DNA from: an uncultured Faecalicatena sp.
GTDB taxonomy: Bacteria; Bacillota; Clostridia; Lachnospirales; Lachnospiraceae
Direction of reading: 5' to 3'
Assembly (NCBI GenBank): GCA_902489075.1
Contig: CABTYO010000022.1
Location: forward strand, 1-35,914
DNA: 35,914 nt
Part shown: piece after piece, positions 18,361 through 25,717 of the stretch
How the letters are laid out: the number at the start of each line of letters is the position of its first letter
How positions within the stretch are numbered: the stretch's first letter is position 1
The notes under the pieces: model-generated
Database searches by the model: none
The model's input: only the letters and a program-made list of their open reading frames with translations
What the model was told of the DNA's origin: nothing
Position numbers and translations under genes: made by a program

Positions 18361-18470
18361 GAGAGGGCTTAGTCTGTTGACTGAGCTCTTTTAAGCGGCA
18401 TCTGGCAGGGAAGGGGGAACGAGGTGGATAGAACGCTGGAAGCCCAGGGTAAGGTATTATAAATTAGGAG
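18361..18470 (+). promoter_or_regulatory. Structured 5' leader of hppA (candidate cis-regulatory RNA)
   Basis: The leader begins with a 14-bp hairpin including G-U pairs (18361-18374 with 18379-18392, loop TGTT) whose 3' arm ends in TTTT. It is followed by ~70 nt of purine-rich sequence (GGCAGGGAAGGGGGAACGAGG) with a short CTGG/CCAG hairpin before the ribosome binding site. The length and order suggest a riboswitch or attenuator, but I do not recognise a known family with confidence. Confidence 0.4.
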
Positions 18471-18477
18471 GATAAAA

Positions 18478-20460
18478 ATGGAAAAGATGTTGTATCTGGT
18501 TCCGGTAGTAGGAATCCTGACACTGCTTTTTGCCGTATATCTGGCTGCAAAAGTAGGAAAACAGGATGCCGGAAACGAGAAAATGAAAGAGATTGCAGGA
18601 GCGATCAGTGAGGGCGCAAAGGCCTTCCTGACGGCAGAGTATAAGATCCTGATCATCTTCGTAGCTGTATTGTTCGTACTGATCGGAGTTGGAATTGGAA
18701 GCTGGGTGACAGCTGTGTGCTTTGTGGTAGGGGCACTGTTTTCAACACTGGCAGGTTATTTCGGTATGAATGTGGCGACAAAGGCGAATGTGAGGACAGC
18801 GAATGCTGCAAAAGAGAGCGGTATGAACAAGGCGCTGTCAATCGCATTTTCCGGAGGAGCAGTCATGGGAATGTGTGTTGCAGGTCTGGGCGCGCTCGGC
18901 GTGAGTGTTGTTTACATTCTGACTAAGAATGTGGATATCCTGTCCGGATTCAGCCTGGGAGCTTCTTCTATTGCTTTGTTTGCACGTGTAGGCGGCGGTA
19001 TCTATACAAAGGCAGCCGATGTCGGAGCAGACCTGGTAGGAAAGGTAGAGGCAGGCATTCCGGAGGATGACCCTCGTAACCCGGCGGTTATTGCGGATAA
19101 CGTAGGTGACAACGTAGGCGACGTTGCTGGAATGGGAGCCGATCTGTTCGAGTCTTATGTAGGTTCCCTGGTATCGGCGCTCACACTTGGAGTGGTCTAT
19201 TTTGAGGTATCCGGAGTGGTATTCCCGCTTGCAATTGCAGCATGCGGACTGCTGGCTTCTATTATTGCTACCTTCTTTGTAAAGGGTGATGAGAAGTCCA
19301 GCCCACACAAGGCGCTTAAGATGGGAAGCTATGTATCAGCTGTGCTGGTCGTGATCGCTTCTTTGGTTCTGAGTAAGGTTCTGTTCGGTGACTTCAACGG
19401 AGCAATCGCTGTTATCTCAGGTCTGGTCGTAGGTGTGCTGATCGGAATTATCACAGAAGTGTATACTTCTGCAGATTATAAGTTCGTAAAGAGGATCGGA
19501 GAGCAGTCTGAGACAGGACCTGCCACTACGATCATCAGTGGTATTGCAGTTGGAATGCAGTCTACGGCTGTGCCGCTGCTTCTGATCTGCGTCGGCATTT
19601 TTGTTGCTTTCCAGGTAAGCGGACTCTATGGAATCGCCCTGGCAGCAGTCGGTATGCTTTCCACGACAGGAATTACCGTTGCAGTCGATGCTTACGGACC
19701 GATCGCGGATAATGCCGGAGGTATCGCAGAGATGTCCGGCCTGGATGAATCAGTACGTGAGATTACAGATAAGCTGGATTCCGTAGGTAATACAACGGCA
19801 GCTATGGGAAAAGGATTTGCAATTGGTTCTGCAGCCCTGACAGCGCTGGCTCTGTTCGTATCCTATGCCAATGCAGTTAAGCTGGATACCATTGATATTC
19901 TGGATTACCGTGTTATCATTGGTATGTTCATCGGCGGTATGCTGACATTCCTGTTTTCAGCATTTACCATGGAATCCGTGTCAAAGGCGGCTTATAAGAT
20001 GATTGAAGAGGTAAGACGCCAGTTCCGTGAGAAACCAGGCATTATGAAGGGAACAGAAAGACCGGATTATAAGTCCTGTGTTGCAATTTCCACCACAGCA
20101 GCCTTAAGAGAAATGCTTCTTCCGGGAGCGATGGCAGTAGCAGCGCCGCTTCTGGTCGGTATTATTCTTGGACCACAGGCATTAGGCGGCATGCTCGCAG
20201 GAGCGCTTGTCACAGGTGTACTGATGGCAATCTTCATGTCCAACTCAGGTGGTGCATGGGATAATGCAAAGAAATACATAGAAGAAGGCCACCATGGCGG
20301 AAAAGGCAGCGAAGCGCATAAGGCAGCCGTTGTCGGCGATACAGTAGGAGATCCGTTTAAAGATACATCAGGACCATCCATCAACATTCTGATCAAGCTG
20401 ATGACAATTGTATCACTGGTATTCGCGCCGTTGTTCCTGACAATCGGCGGTCTGCTGTAA
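18478..20460 (+). CDS. hppA: K+-dependent membrane pyrophosphatase (ion pump)
   Basis: This 660-residue protein with about 16 membrane segments hydrolyses pyrophosphate to pump Na+ and/or H+ out of the cell. The substrate-binding block EDDPRNPAVIADNVGDNVGD begins at residue 196, and a second block (DNAKKYIEEG, GDTVGDPFKDTSGP) lies near the C-terminus. The subtype position GNTTAAMGKG (437-446) has A441 and G444, as in K+-dependent enzymes, instead of K and T in K+-independent ones. In Clostridia such enzymes are usually Na+ pumps; that is inferred. AGGAGG lies 6 nt before the ATG. It salvages energy from pyrophosphate released in biosynthesis. The gene is monocistronic, ending in a terminator shared with prs. 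Confidence 0.97.
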   Translation: MEKMLYLVPVVGILTLLFAVYLAAKVGKQDAGNEKMKEIAGAISEGAKAFLTAEYKILIIFVAVLFVLIGVGIGSWVTAVCFVVGALFSTLAGYFGMNVATKANVRTANAAKESGMNKALSIAFSGGAVMGMCVAGLGALGVSVVYILTKNVDILSGFSLGASSIALFARVGGGIYTKAADVGADLVGKVEAGIPEDDPRNPAVIADNVGDNVGDVAGMGADLFESYVGSLVSALTLGVVYFEVSGVVFPLAIAACGLLASIIATFFVKGDEKSSPHKALKMGSYVSAVLVVIASLVLSKVLFGDFNGAIAVISGLVVGVLIGIITEVYTSADYKFVKRIGEQSETGPATTIISGIAVGMQSTAVPLLLICVGIFVAFQVSGLYGIALAAVGMLSTTGITVAVDAYGPIADNAGGIAEMSGLDESVREITDKLDSVGNTTAAMGKGFAIGSAALTALALFVSYANAVKLDTIDILDYRVIIGMFIGGMLTFLFSAFTMESVSKAAYKMIEEVRRQFREKPGIMKGTERPDYKSCVAISTTAALREMLLPGAMAVAAPLLVGIILGPQALGGMLAGALVTGVLMAIFMSNSGGAWDNAKKYIEEGHHGGKGSEAHKAAVVGDTVGDPFKDTSGPSINILIKLMTIVSLVFAPLFLTIGGLL

Positions 20461-20478
20461 AGAAAACAGCATGATTAA

Positions 20479-20545
20479 AATAAGCGGTAATTCGCACAGA
20501 GGAGATTAGGAAACACTCCCTGTACGAATTACCGCTTATTATTTT
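20479..20545. terminator. Bidirectional terminator between hppA and prs
   Basis: A perfect 16-bp stem (20479-20494 with 20525-20540) encloses a second stem formed by ACAG-GGAG and CTCC-CTGT. The arms end in ATTTT on the plus strand and in TTATTTTAA on the minus strand. It lies between the convergent hppA and prs genes, with the prs stop codon at its edge. Confidence 0.88.
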
Positions 20546-21728
20546 AGATCTCTTCTCCATTCTGATACTTCTGGAGTACATGCTGGATTCTCTCACTTGG
20601 ATTCAGCAGTGTGCTGATAGAACCATCATGATTCAGCGTATCGATCAGCAGGGCGATATACTTGCTCATATCGCAGTTGATATAGTAAGGCTTGGAAAGC
20701 AGTTCCGGTGTCTGGTAGATCAGGTTGGTCGTCAGGATTCCCGTGATCAGGCCTTCTTCATAAGCCTTGTCGAACTTGTCCATTCCATTAGTAAACAGGC
20801 CAAATGTAGCGGCAGCAAAAATACGGTTTGCATTCCTGCGCTTTAATTCGGTTGCAACTTCGATGATGCTGTCCCCGGAGGAGATCATATCATCGATGAT
20901 GATCACGTCCTTGCCCTCTACTGAGCTTCCAAGGAACTCGTGTGCCACGATCGGATTGCGTCCATTCACGATTCTGGTGTAATCGCGGCGTTTGTAGAAC
21001 ATACCCATATCAAGACCGAGGACATTGGCAAGATAGATTGCACGGTTGGTGCCGCCTTCATCCGGGCTGATGATCATCATGTGGTCACTGTCGATCTTAA
21101 GATCCTTTTCTTTGCGAAGCAGTCCTTTTACAAACTGATAAGAGGACGGTACTGTCTCAAATCCATTCAGCGGGATCGCATTCTGGACTCTCGGATCATG
21201 GGCATCAAAGGTAAGGATATTATCCACGCCCATGCGGACCAGTTCCTGAAGTGCCAGTGCGCAGTCCAGAGATTCCCGGCCGTTGCGCTTGTGCTGACGG
21301 CTCTCATACAGAAACGGCATGATCACATTGATACGGCGTCCTTTACCGCCGATTGCGGCGATGACACGCTTGAGGTTCTGGAAATGGTCGTCTGGTGACA
21401 TGTGATTCACATTTCCTGTAAGTGAGTAAGTAACACTATAGTTACATACATCGACCATAAGATAGAGATCCTTCCCTCTTACAGATTCATTGATGATACC
21501 TTTCGCTTCCCCTGAGCCGAATCTTGGTACCTTCGTATCAATGATATAGGTTTCTTTTTCGTATCCTGAGAATGCAACATCGTCTTTGTGCTCAATCGCA
21601 CTTTCCCTGCGCCACTTTACAAGATAATCATTGACCTTGCTGCCGAGCTCTTCACAGCCCGCTACAGGAATCAGGCCCAATGCGCCTATTGGAATATTTT
21701 CTAATGTTCTTTCTGTTCGGTGTAACAT
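20544..21728 (-). CDS. prs: Ribose-phosphate pyrophosphokinase, long divergent form
   Basis: The enzyme makes PRPP from ribose 5-phosphate and ATP for nucleotide, histidine, tryptophan and NAD synthesis. It has 394 residues against about 315 for the usual bacterial enzyme, mostly through an N-terminal extension of ~60 residues. The PRPP-binding loop DVIIIDDMISSGDS (274-287), the flexible-loop KRR (246-248) and FDAHDP (174-179, for the usual DLHS-type motif) are present. The ATP-loop region reads YESRQHKRNGR where classical enzymes have YARQDRK. It is therefore a divergent subfamily. GGGAGG precedes the ATG. Only 18 nt separate it from dnaI, so it is probably the last gene of the dnaD-dnaI operon. 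Confidence 0.88.
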   Translation of the reverse strand: MLHRTERTLENIPIGALGLIPVAGCEELGSKVNDYLVKWRRESAIEHKDDVAFSGYEKETYIIDTKVPRFGSGEAKGIINESVRGKDLYLMVDVCNYSVTYSLTGNVNHMSPDDHFQNLKRVIAAIGGKGRRINVIMPFLYESRQHKRNGRESLDCALALQELVRMGVDNILTFDAHDPRVQNAIPLNGFETVPSSYQFVKGLLRKEKDLKIDSDHMMIISPDEGGTNRAIYLANVLGLDMGMFYKRRDYTRIVNGRNPIVAHEFLGSSVEGKDVIIIDDMISSGDSIIEVATELKRRNANRIFAAATFGLFTNGMDKFDKAYEEGLITGILTTNLIYQTPELLSKPYYINCDMSKYIALLIDTLNHDGSISTLLNPSERIQHVLQKYQNGEEI

Positions 21729-21746
21729 GAGTGACCTCCCTGATTT

Positions 21747-22736
21747 TTAATTTCTTTCCAGCTTTTTTTTGATTCGGATATCATCCCCGATCAGCTTCAA
21801 CATGATGTAATTGCTTGTAATCCTGGAAAATGACCTTTCTGTATACAGATCAGCCAGAGTATCCAGAGAAAGATTCGTTGAAATAATCGTGGACTTGCGG
21901 CTTAACAGCCTTTCGTTGATGCATGTAAAAAACTGTGATGCTACGAATGTGTTCGTGAATTCTGTCCCCAGATCGTCTATGATGAGCAGATCACAGTCAA
22001 AAATATACTCATACATATTTTGCGCATCAATGTCCTTTTTGTCAAATGTATTTTTAGCTAAAATAGAAAAAAACTTTGATGCGGAAAAATAGAGTACCGA
22101 AAATTCTTTGTCCATCAGTTCCTTGGCAATACAGTTGGTGAGGAATGTCTTGCCGACGCCGACATCTCCGTAAAGAAAGAGATTGTTCAGTTCTGTCCCG
22201 AATGTATCGACGAAATGATGGCATACTTTCAGGGCATCCTGCATAACCTGTCTGGAAGAACGCCCTGTCTTTGGATCTATATAGTTACTGGAATAATAAT
22301 CTAATGAAAACGCTGCAAAGTTCTCCTGTTCCAGAATCTGATTCAGATTAGACTGTTCGTAAAGGATGCCGATCACGGCCTTCTTGAAACAGTGACACTT
22401 CTTATTATCTATATAACCTGTGTCTTTACAGTCTTTACAGTCATAGACTGGCTCGAGATAATCATCAGGAAAACCGCCTGAGCGCAGAAGCTCCTTCTTA
22501 CTGTTCCTTAAGATGGAAAGCTCTTCTTTAAGGGAATCGACAGCCCTGTCATCTCCGTTCAGCAGCTTTCTGCCGTACTGGACGGAAAGGATGGAGATCG
22601 AGTCGTCCAAAGACTTAAATTCAGGCAGTTTCCGATACACTTCTTCGTAATGTCTGGTAAGGATATCATGGTTCTTGAGCTGTCGCTGCTCATAGTCACG
22701 CATGATGGCCTGATATTGTGATGGTTTCAGTCCCAC
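21747..22736 (-). CDS. dnaI: DnaI/DnaC-type replicative helicase loader
   Basis: This AAA+ ATPase is expected to load the DnaB/DnaC-family ring helicase at the origin or at stalled forks. The N-terminal helical half is followed by a zinc-ribbon motif (C100, C103, C114, C116). Walker A is GDVGVGKT (190-197) and Walker B is LLIIDDLG (D254, D255). The C-terminal TNLSLDTLADLYTERSFSRI contains sensor and arginine-finger elements. At 329 residues it matches clostridial loaders. A GTG start at 22736 has AAGGAG 7 nt upstream. It lies 13 nt after the DnaD-like gene, a classic primosome pairing. Confidence 0.92.
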   Translation of the reverse strand: MGLKPSQYQAIMRDYEQRQLKNHDILTRHYEEVYRKLPEFKSLDDSISILSVQYGRKLLNGDDRAVDSLKEELSILRNSKKELLRSGGFPDDYLEPVYDCKDCKDTGYIDNKKCHCFKKAVIGILYEQSNLNQILEQENFAAFSLDYYSSNYIDPKTGRSSRQVMQDALKVCHHFVDTFGTELNNLFLYGDVGVGKTFLTNCIAKELMDKEFSVLYFSASKFFSILAKNTFDKKDIDAQNMYEYIFDCDLLIIDDLGTEFTNTFVASQFFTCINERLLSRKSTIISTNLSLDTLADLYTERSFSRITSNYIMLKLIGDDIRIKKKLERN

Positions 22737-22749
22737 AATGGTACTCCTT

Positions 22750-23967
22750 CTAATTACTGTTTAATAGTTGCTCCTCCAGAGAATCCATATCATAAGAACG
22801 TCTCTCGAAATTGTTCAGGTTCTTGGAGACAGGCTTCTGTCTTGAAGAGGATACTGCTCTGGCAGCCTTCTCCTTCTGGAATGCTGCGTCTAAAACTGCG
22901 ATGTCACTCAGATGGCGTACGCCGTTCTCGTGCCATCTTGTGAGAATTGTGTCTGTATATTCAAAGCTGGGCTGATGTGTCGCAGTGATCGTGCGGGCAC
23001 ATGCTTCCTGAATGATATCCAGATCAAAGCCCATCTCTTCTGTCCACTTCCGGATGAAGATCAGTTCAGAAGCTGCAGGTCCTCTGTTCTTGATGCCGAA
23101 GGCATTGAGTACAGTATAGCAGTTCTTATTATAATTGGCGGACGCAAGACGTGCCTGATCTACGGTTGTAACGCCGCTGTCAGACCAGGAAAGCGCTACC
23201 TTCTGGATATAGTGGATACTCTTATGGCCGTTCTCGACACAGGACTCAATCAGATATTCGATCAGATCCGCGGACATGCCGAGTTCTTCATAAAAGTATG
23301 TAATTGCATCCACGTCTGTCTTGGACAGCGTCTTCCCGAGATACTGTTCTGCAATAAAAAGCAGTGACTTGATCTCCTTCTGAGCCTTAAATGATGTCAG
23401 AGGGATTGCCTTTGATCTCGAAAGGGGCTGCGTCTCCAGCACAGGAGGCTTGACCTCTTCTAAAACAGGTGCTTCCTGCATTGGCGCAACCTGTCTTAAA
23501 AGCGTGGTTCCCGGAACTGTAGTGACATCTCTGGCAGCAGAAATCTCGGAAACAGGGCTGACCTCCCGGATAACAGGTGCTTCCGGAACAGCCGTTACCT
23601 CCTTGAAGGCAGCTCTCTCCGGAATTGCTGTTACCTTGGGTGCAGTCATCTTCCTGTGAGAGGAAATGGAAGGTGTCCTCTCCAGCTCAATTCCGATGAT
23701 CTTCCCGTCAGCGTCTTTATCCAGACTTAACAGCCCTTCGGATTCCCAGTATCTAAAGGCTCTTAAAACATCATTCTCCGTATTATTCAGGCAGTCGGCG
23801 ATCGTGGAGATCGTGATATTGGAACACGGATCATCCAGATGCCTCAGCAGGAATAAATAGACTTTGATAAACTCCCCATTCGCGTTGATCATATAGTTGT
23901 CAATAAAATCGTTCGTGATTAAGGTTACGTTTGTCTGGAATTTATTTTTCAATGTTAATGTCTTCAT
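22750..23967 (-). CDS. DnaD-like primosome protein with tandem DnaD domains and repeat linker
   Basis: This 405-residue protein resembles DnaD/DnaB of Bacillus, which remodel the origin and recruit the helicase loader. The N-terminal winged helix (about 1-100) is followed by a low-complexity linker of six 11-12-residue repeats (about 111-181). Two copies of the C-terminal DnaD (DnaB_2) domain come next. The first runs from IAEQYLGKTLSKTD to ALSWSDSGV, the second from FGIKNRGPAASE to ILTRWHENGVRHL. The ATG at 23967 is chosen because AGGGG lies 9 nt upstream; a TTG at 24009 has no site. Tandem DnaD domains also occur in other Clostridia. It heads the dnaD-dnaI-prs operon. Confidence 0.9.
   Translation of the reverse strand: MKTLTLKNKFQTNVTLITNDFIDNYMINANGEFIKVYLFLLRHLDDPCSNITISTIADCLNNTENDVLRAFRYWESEGLLSLDKDADGKIIGIELERTPSISSHRKMTAPKVTAIPERAAFKEVTAVPEAPVIREVSPVSEISAARDVTTVPGTTLLRQVAPMQEAPVLEEVKPPVLETQPLSRSKAIPLTSFKAQKEIKSLLFIAEQYLGKTLSKTDVDAITYFYEELGMSADLIEYLIESCVENGHKSIHYIQKVALSWSDSGVTTVDQARLASANYNKNCYTVLNAFGIKNRGPAASELIFIRKWTEEMGFDLDIIQEACARTITATHQPSFEYTDTILTRWHENGVRHLSDIAVLDAAFQKEKAARAVSSSRQKPVSKNLNNFERRSYDMDSLEEQLLNSN
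23425..23637 (-). repeat. Degenerate 36-bp tandem repeat coding for the DnaD linker
   Basis: About six units of 36 bp (the first 33 bp) encode peptides such as KEVTAVPEAPVI, REVSPVSEISAA, RDVTTVPGTTLL and RQVAPMQEAPVL. Each begins with a charged pair and valine and has a Pro or Ser near position seven. They form a likely disordered spacer between the winged helix and the DnaD domains. Confidence 0.8.
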
Positions 23968-24020
23968 CTTGTTTTCCCCTACCCTTTGGTTTTCGTACTT
24001 GTCTCTCAATGCGTAAACGT

Positions 24021-24049
24021 ATTATAGCACCATATCTATGGCGGAAAAA
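24021..24049 (-). promoter_or_regulatory. Probable promoter of the dnaD-dnaI-prs operon
   Basis: On the minus strand a perfect TATAAT lies at 24026-24021. The hexamer 17 nt upstream (TTTTTC, 24049-24044) is a poor -35, which fits a promoter that needs an activator or is held by a regulator. The DnaA-box-like array begins 10 bp further upstream. The transcript would start near 24014. Confidence 0.5.
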
Positions 24050-24058
24050 GCACTTCTT

Positions 24059-24122
24059 TGTGGGTAAAACACTGTTTTTTGTAGATAACTGTGTGGGAAC
24101 AATGTGGGGAAAGTGTGGATAA
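24059..24122 (-). promoter_or_regulatory. Array of five phased DnaA-box-like sites upstream of dnaD
   Basis: Five 9-mers in the same orientation start at 24059, 24080, 24092, 24103 and 24114. Read on the minus strand they are TTACCCACA, TTATCTACA, GTTCCCACA, TTCCCCACA and TTATCCACA. The last is the perfect DnaA-box consensus; the others differ at 1, 1, 3 and 2 positions. Spacing is 21, 12, 11 and 11 bp, close to helical repeats, which suits cooperative binding on one DNA face. The array fills the gap between the murC stop and the dnaD promoter. Confidence 0.75.
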
Positions 24123-24126
24123 GTTT

Positions 24127-25503
24127 TTAGCTCAAAAGGTCTTCCCCAATGTTTACAACGTCTCCGGCCCCCATAGTTATCAACAAGTCTCCGGAATTAC
24201 AATTCTCTTTCAGGAAATTCTCAATCTCCTCGAATGTGGAAAAGTAGTATGCATCTGTTCCCAGCTTTTTCAACTCTTCTGCCAGGTCTTTTGATGAAAT
24301 TCCAAGAGTGTCTGTCTCACGGGCTGCGTAGATGTCGGCAAGGACAACATGGTCTGCGTGGGACAGTGCTTCGGCAAATTCATGGAAAAAGGCTTTGGTC
24401 CTGGTGTAGGTGTGGGGCTGGAATACACACCAGAGCTTCTCATGCGGATAGTGGTGTGCCGCTTTTAATGTGGCAATGATCTCTGTCGGATGGTGTGCAT
24501 AGTCATCCACAATCGTGACGCCGTCCATTGACCCCTTATATTCGAACCTGCGGTCTGTTCCGCAGAAAGAAAGCAGTCCCTTCAAGATTACGTCCATCTT
24601 AAGTCCAAGCAGCTCTGAAACTGCGATTGATGCAAGTGCATTGGAAACATTATGGTCTCCTGTTACAGAAAGAACAATATGCTCCGCAGGAACTCCCTTT
24701 CTGATCAGATCAAAGGAAACTCTTCCTTTTTCATCATAGGTGGTGTTCTGAGCGCTGTAATCGGCATCTCTGGAACTGCCATAAGTGATGACATTGCAGG
24801 CAAGCCCTTCACAGATCTCCTGATAATTCTGGATATCCGCATTGATAATCAGTGTACCGTCCTCAGGCAGCAGTGATGCGAACTGATGGAAGGAGTGGCG
24901 GATATCTTCCAGATCTTTAAAGAAATCCAGATGGTCTTCCTCTATATTAAGGATCACACTGATCTTAGGATAAAAATCAAGGAAACTGTTCGTATATTCG
25001 CAGGCTTCAGTAATAAACGTATCAGAATTGCCGACGCGGATATTGCCGCCAATGGCCTGAAGGATTCCGCCTACGGAGATCGTCGGGTCCATATTGCCTT
25101 CCAGAAGTACATGAGAAATCATGGAAGTGGTGGTCGTCTTTCCATGGGTTCCGGATACGGCGATCGCATTCTTATAATTCTTCATCATCTGTCCCAAAAG
25201 TTCAGCACGGGTAAGCATCGGGATCTTGCGGGCAACAGCTTCGATCAGTTCAGCGTTATCTCTGCTGATGGCAGCGGTATAAACGACACAGTCGATCCCT
25301 TCTATGATATTATCTGCTTTCTGTCCGTAAAAAATCTGCGCGCCTTTTCTCTCAAGCTGCTCAGTTAATGGTGTATTTCTGGAATCAGAACCAGATACTG
25401 TAAATCCTTCCTTCATTAGAATCTCTGCAAGACCGCTCATGCTGATGCCGCCAATGCCTATAAAATGGATATGAATGGGCTTTTGGAAATCAATTTTATA
25501 CAT
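24127..25503 (-). CDS. murC: UDP-N-acetylmuramate--L-alanine ligase
   Basis: MurC adds L-alanine to UDP-N-acetylmuramate in the cytoplasm, the first amino acid of the peptidoglycan stem. The 458-residue protein has the N-terminal Rossmann motif HFIGIGGISMSGLA (13-26), the ATP-binding loop GTHGKTTTT (118-126), NIEEDHLDFF, and the C-terminal domain motifs DDYAHHPTEI and FQPHTYTRT. All are as expected. AAAGGA lies 8 nt before the ATG. It is transcribed towards dnaD, with 159 nt between the genes and no clear terminator, so read-through into the primosome operon is possible. Confidence 0.97.
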   Translation of the reverse strand: MYKIDFQKPIHIHFIGIGGISMSGLAEILMKEGFTVSGSDSRNTPLTEQLERKGAQIFYGQKADNIIEGIDCVVYTAAISRDNAELIEAVARKIPMLTRAELLGQMMKNYKNAIAVSGTHGKTTTTSMISHVLLEGNMDPTISVGGILQAIGGNIRVGNSDTFITEACEYTNSFLDFYPKISVILNIEEDHLDFFKDLEDIRHSFHQFASLLPEDGTLIINADIQNYQEICEGLACNVITYGSSRDADYSAQNTTYDEKGRVSFDLIRKGVPAEHIVLSVTGDHNVSNALASIAVSELLGLKMDVILKGLLSFCGTDRRFEYKGSMDGVTIVDDYAHHPTEIIATLKAAHHYPHEKLWCVFQPHTYTRTKAFFHEFAEALSHADHVVLADIYAARETDTLGISSKDLAEELKKLGTDAYYFSTFEEIENFLKENCNSGDLLITMGAGDVVNIGEDLLS

Positions 25504-25566
25504 AAAATTATCCTTTCTGAAATAAAAAGTTGAAAAAAATAGTCATAAACAATAACTACTTTTTAT

Positions 25567-25595
25567 ATTATACTATATATGGGGAAAATTTAAAG
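25567..25595 (-). promoter_or_regulatory. Possible promoter of murC
   Basis: On the minus strand TATAAT (25572-25567) is preceded at 17 nt by CTTTAA, a weak -35. The surrounding region is very AT-rich. The leader would be about 60 nt. Confidence 0.4.
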
Positions 25596-25657
25596 ATGTT
25601 CTTTTTGTACAACATTAACAAAAAGACAAAACGTTCCGCTAAAAAATTGTAAAAAAT

Positions 25658-25686
25658 GTGCGCGGATGAGAAAAGTGTGCTATAAT
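25658..25686 (+). promoter_or_regulatory. Possible promoter of glgC-glgD
   Basis: A perfect TATAAT (25681-25686) lies 32 nt before the glgC ATG. The 17-nt position upstream has GTGCGC, which is not a real -35, so an activator may be needed. GAGGTG serves as ribosome binding site. Confidence 0.4.
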
Positions 25687-25717
25687 AAGTGCAACTAACT
25701 AGAAATGAGGTGACGAC

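Noticed and set aside
18361..18396. Terminator in the hppA leader
   Set aside because: The stem ends in TTTT, but the base is G-U and A-T rich and there is no T run after it. I keep it as a possible leader structure, not a terminator.
24886..25368. 160-codon plus-strand open frame opposite murC
   Set aside because: It lies wholly within murC, which has full family motifs; the frame shows none.
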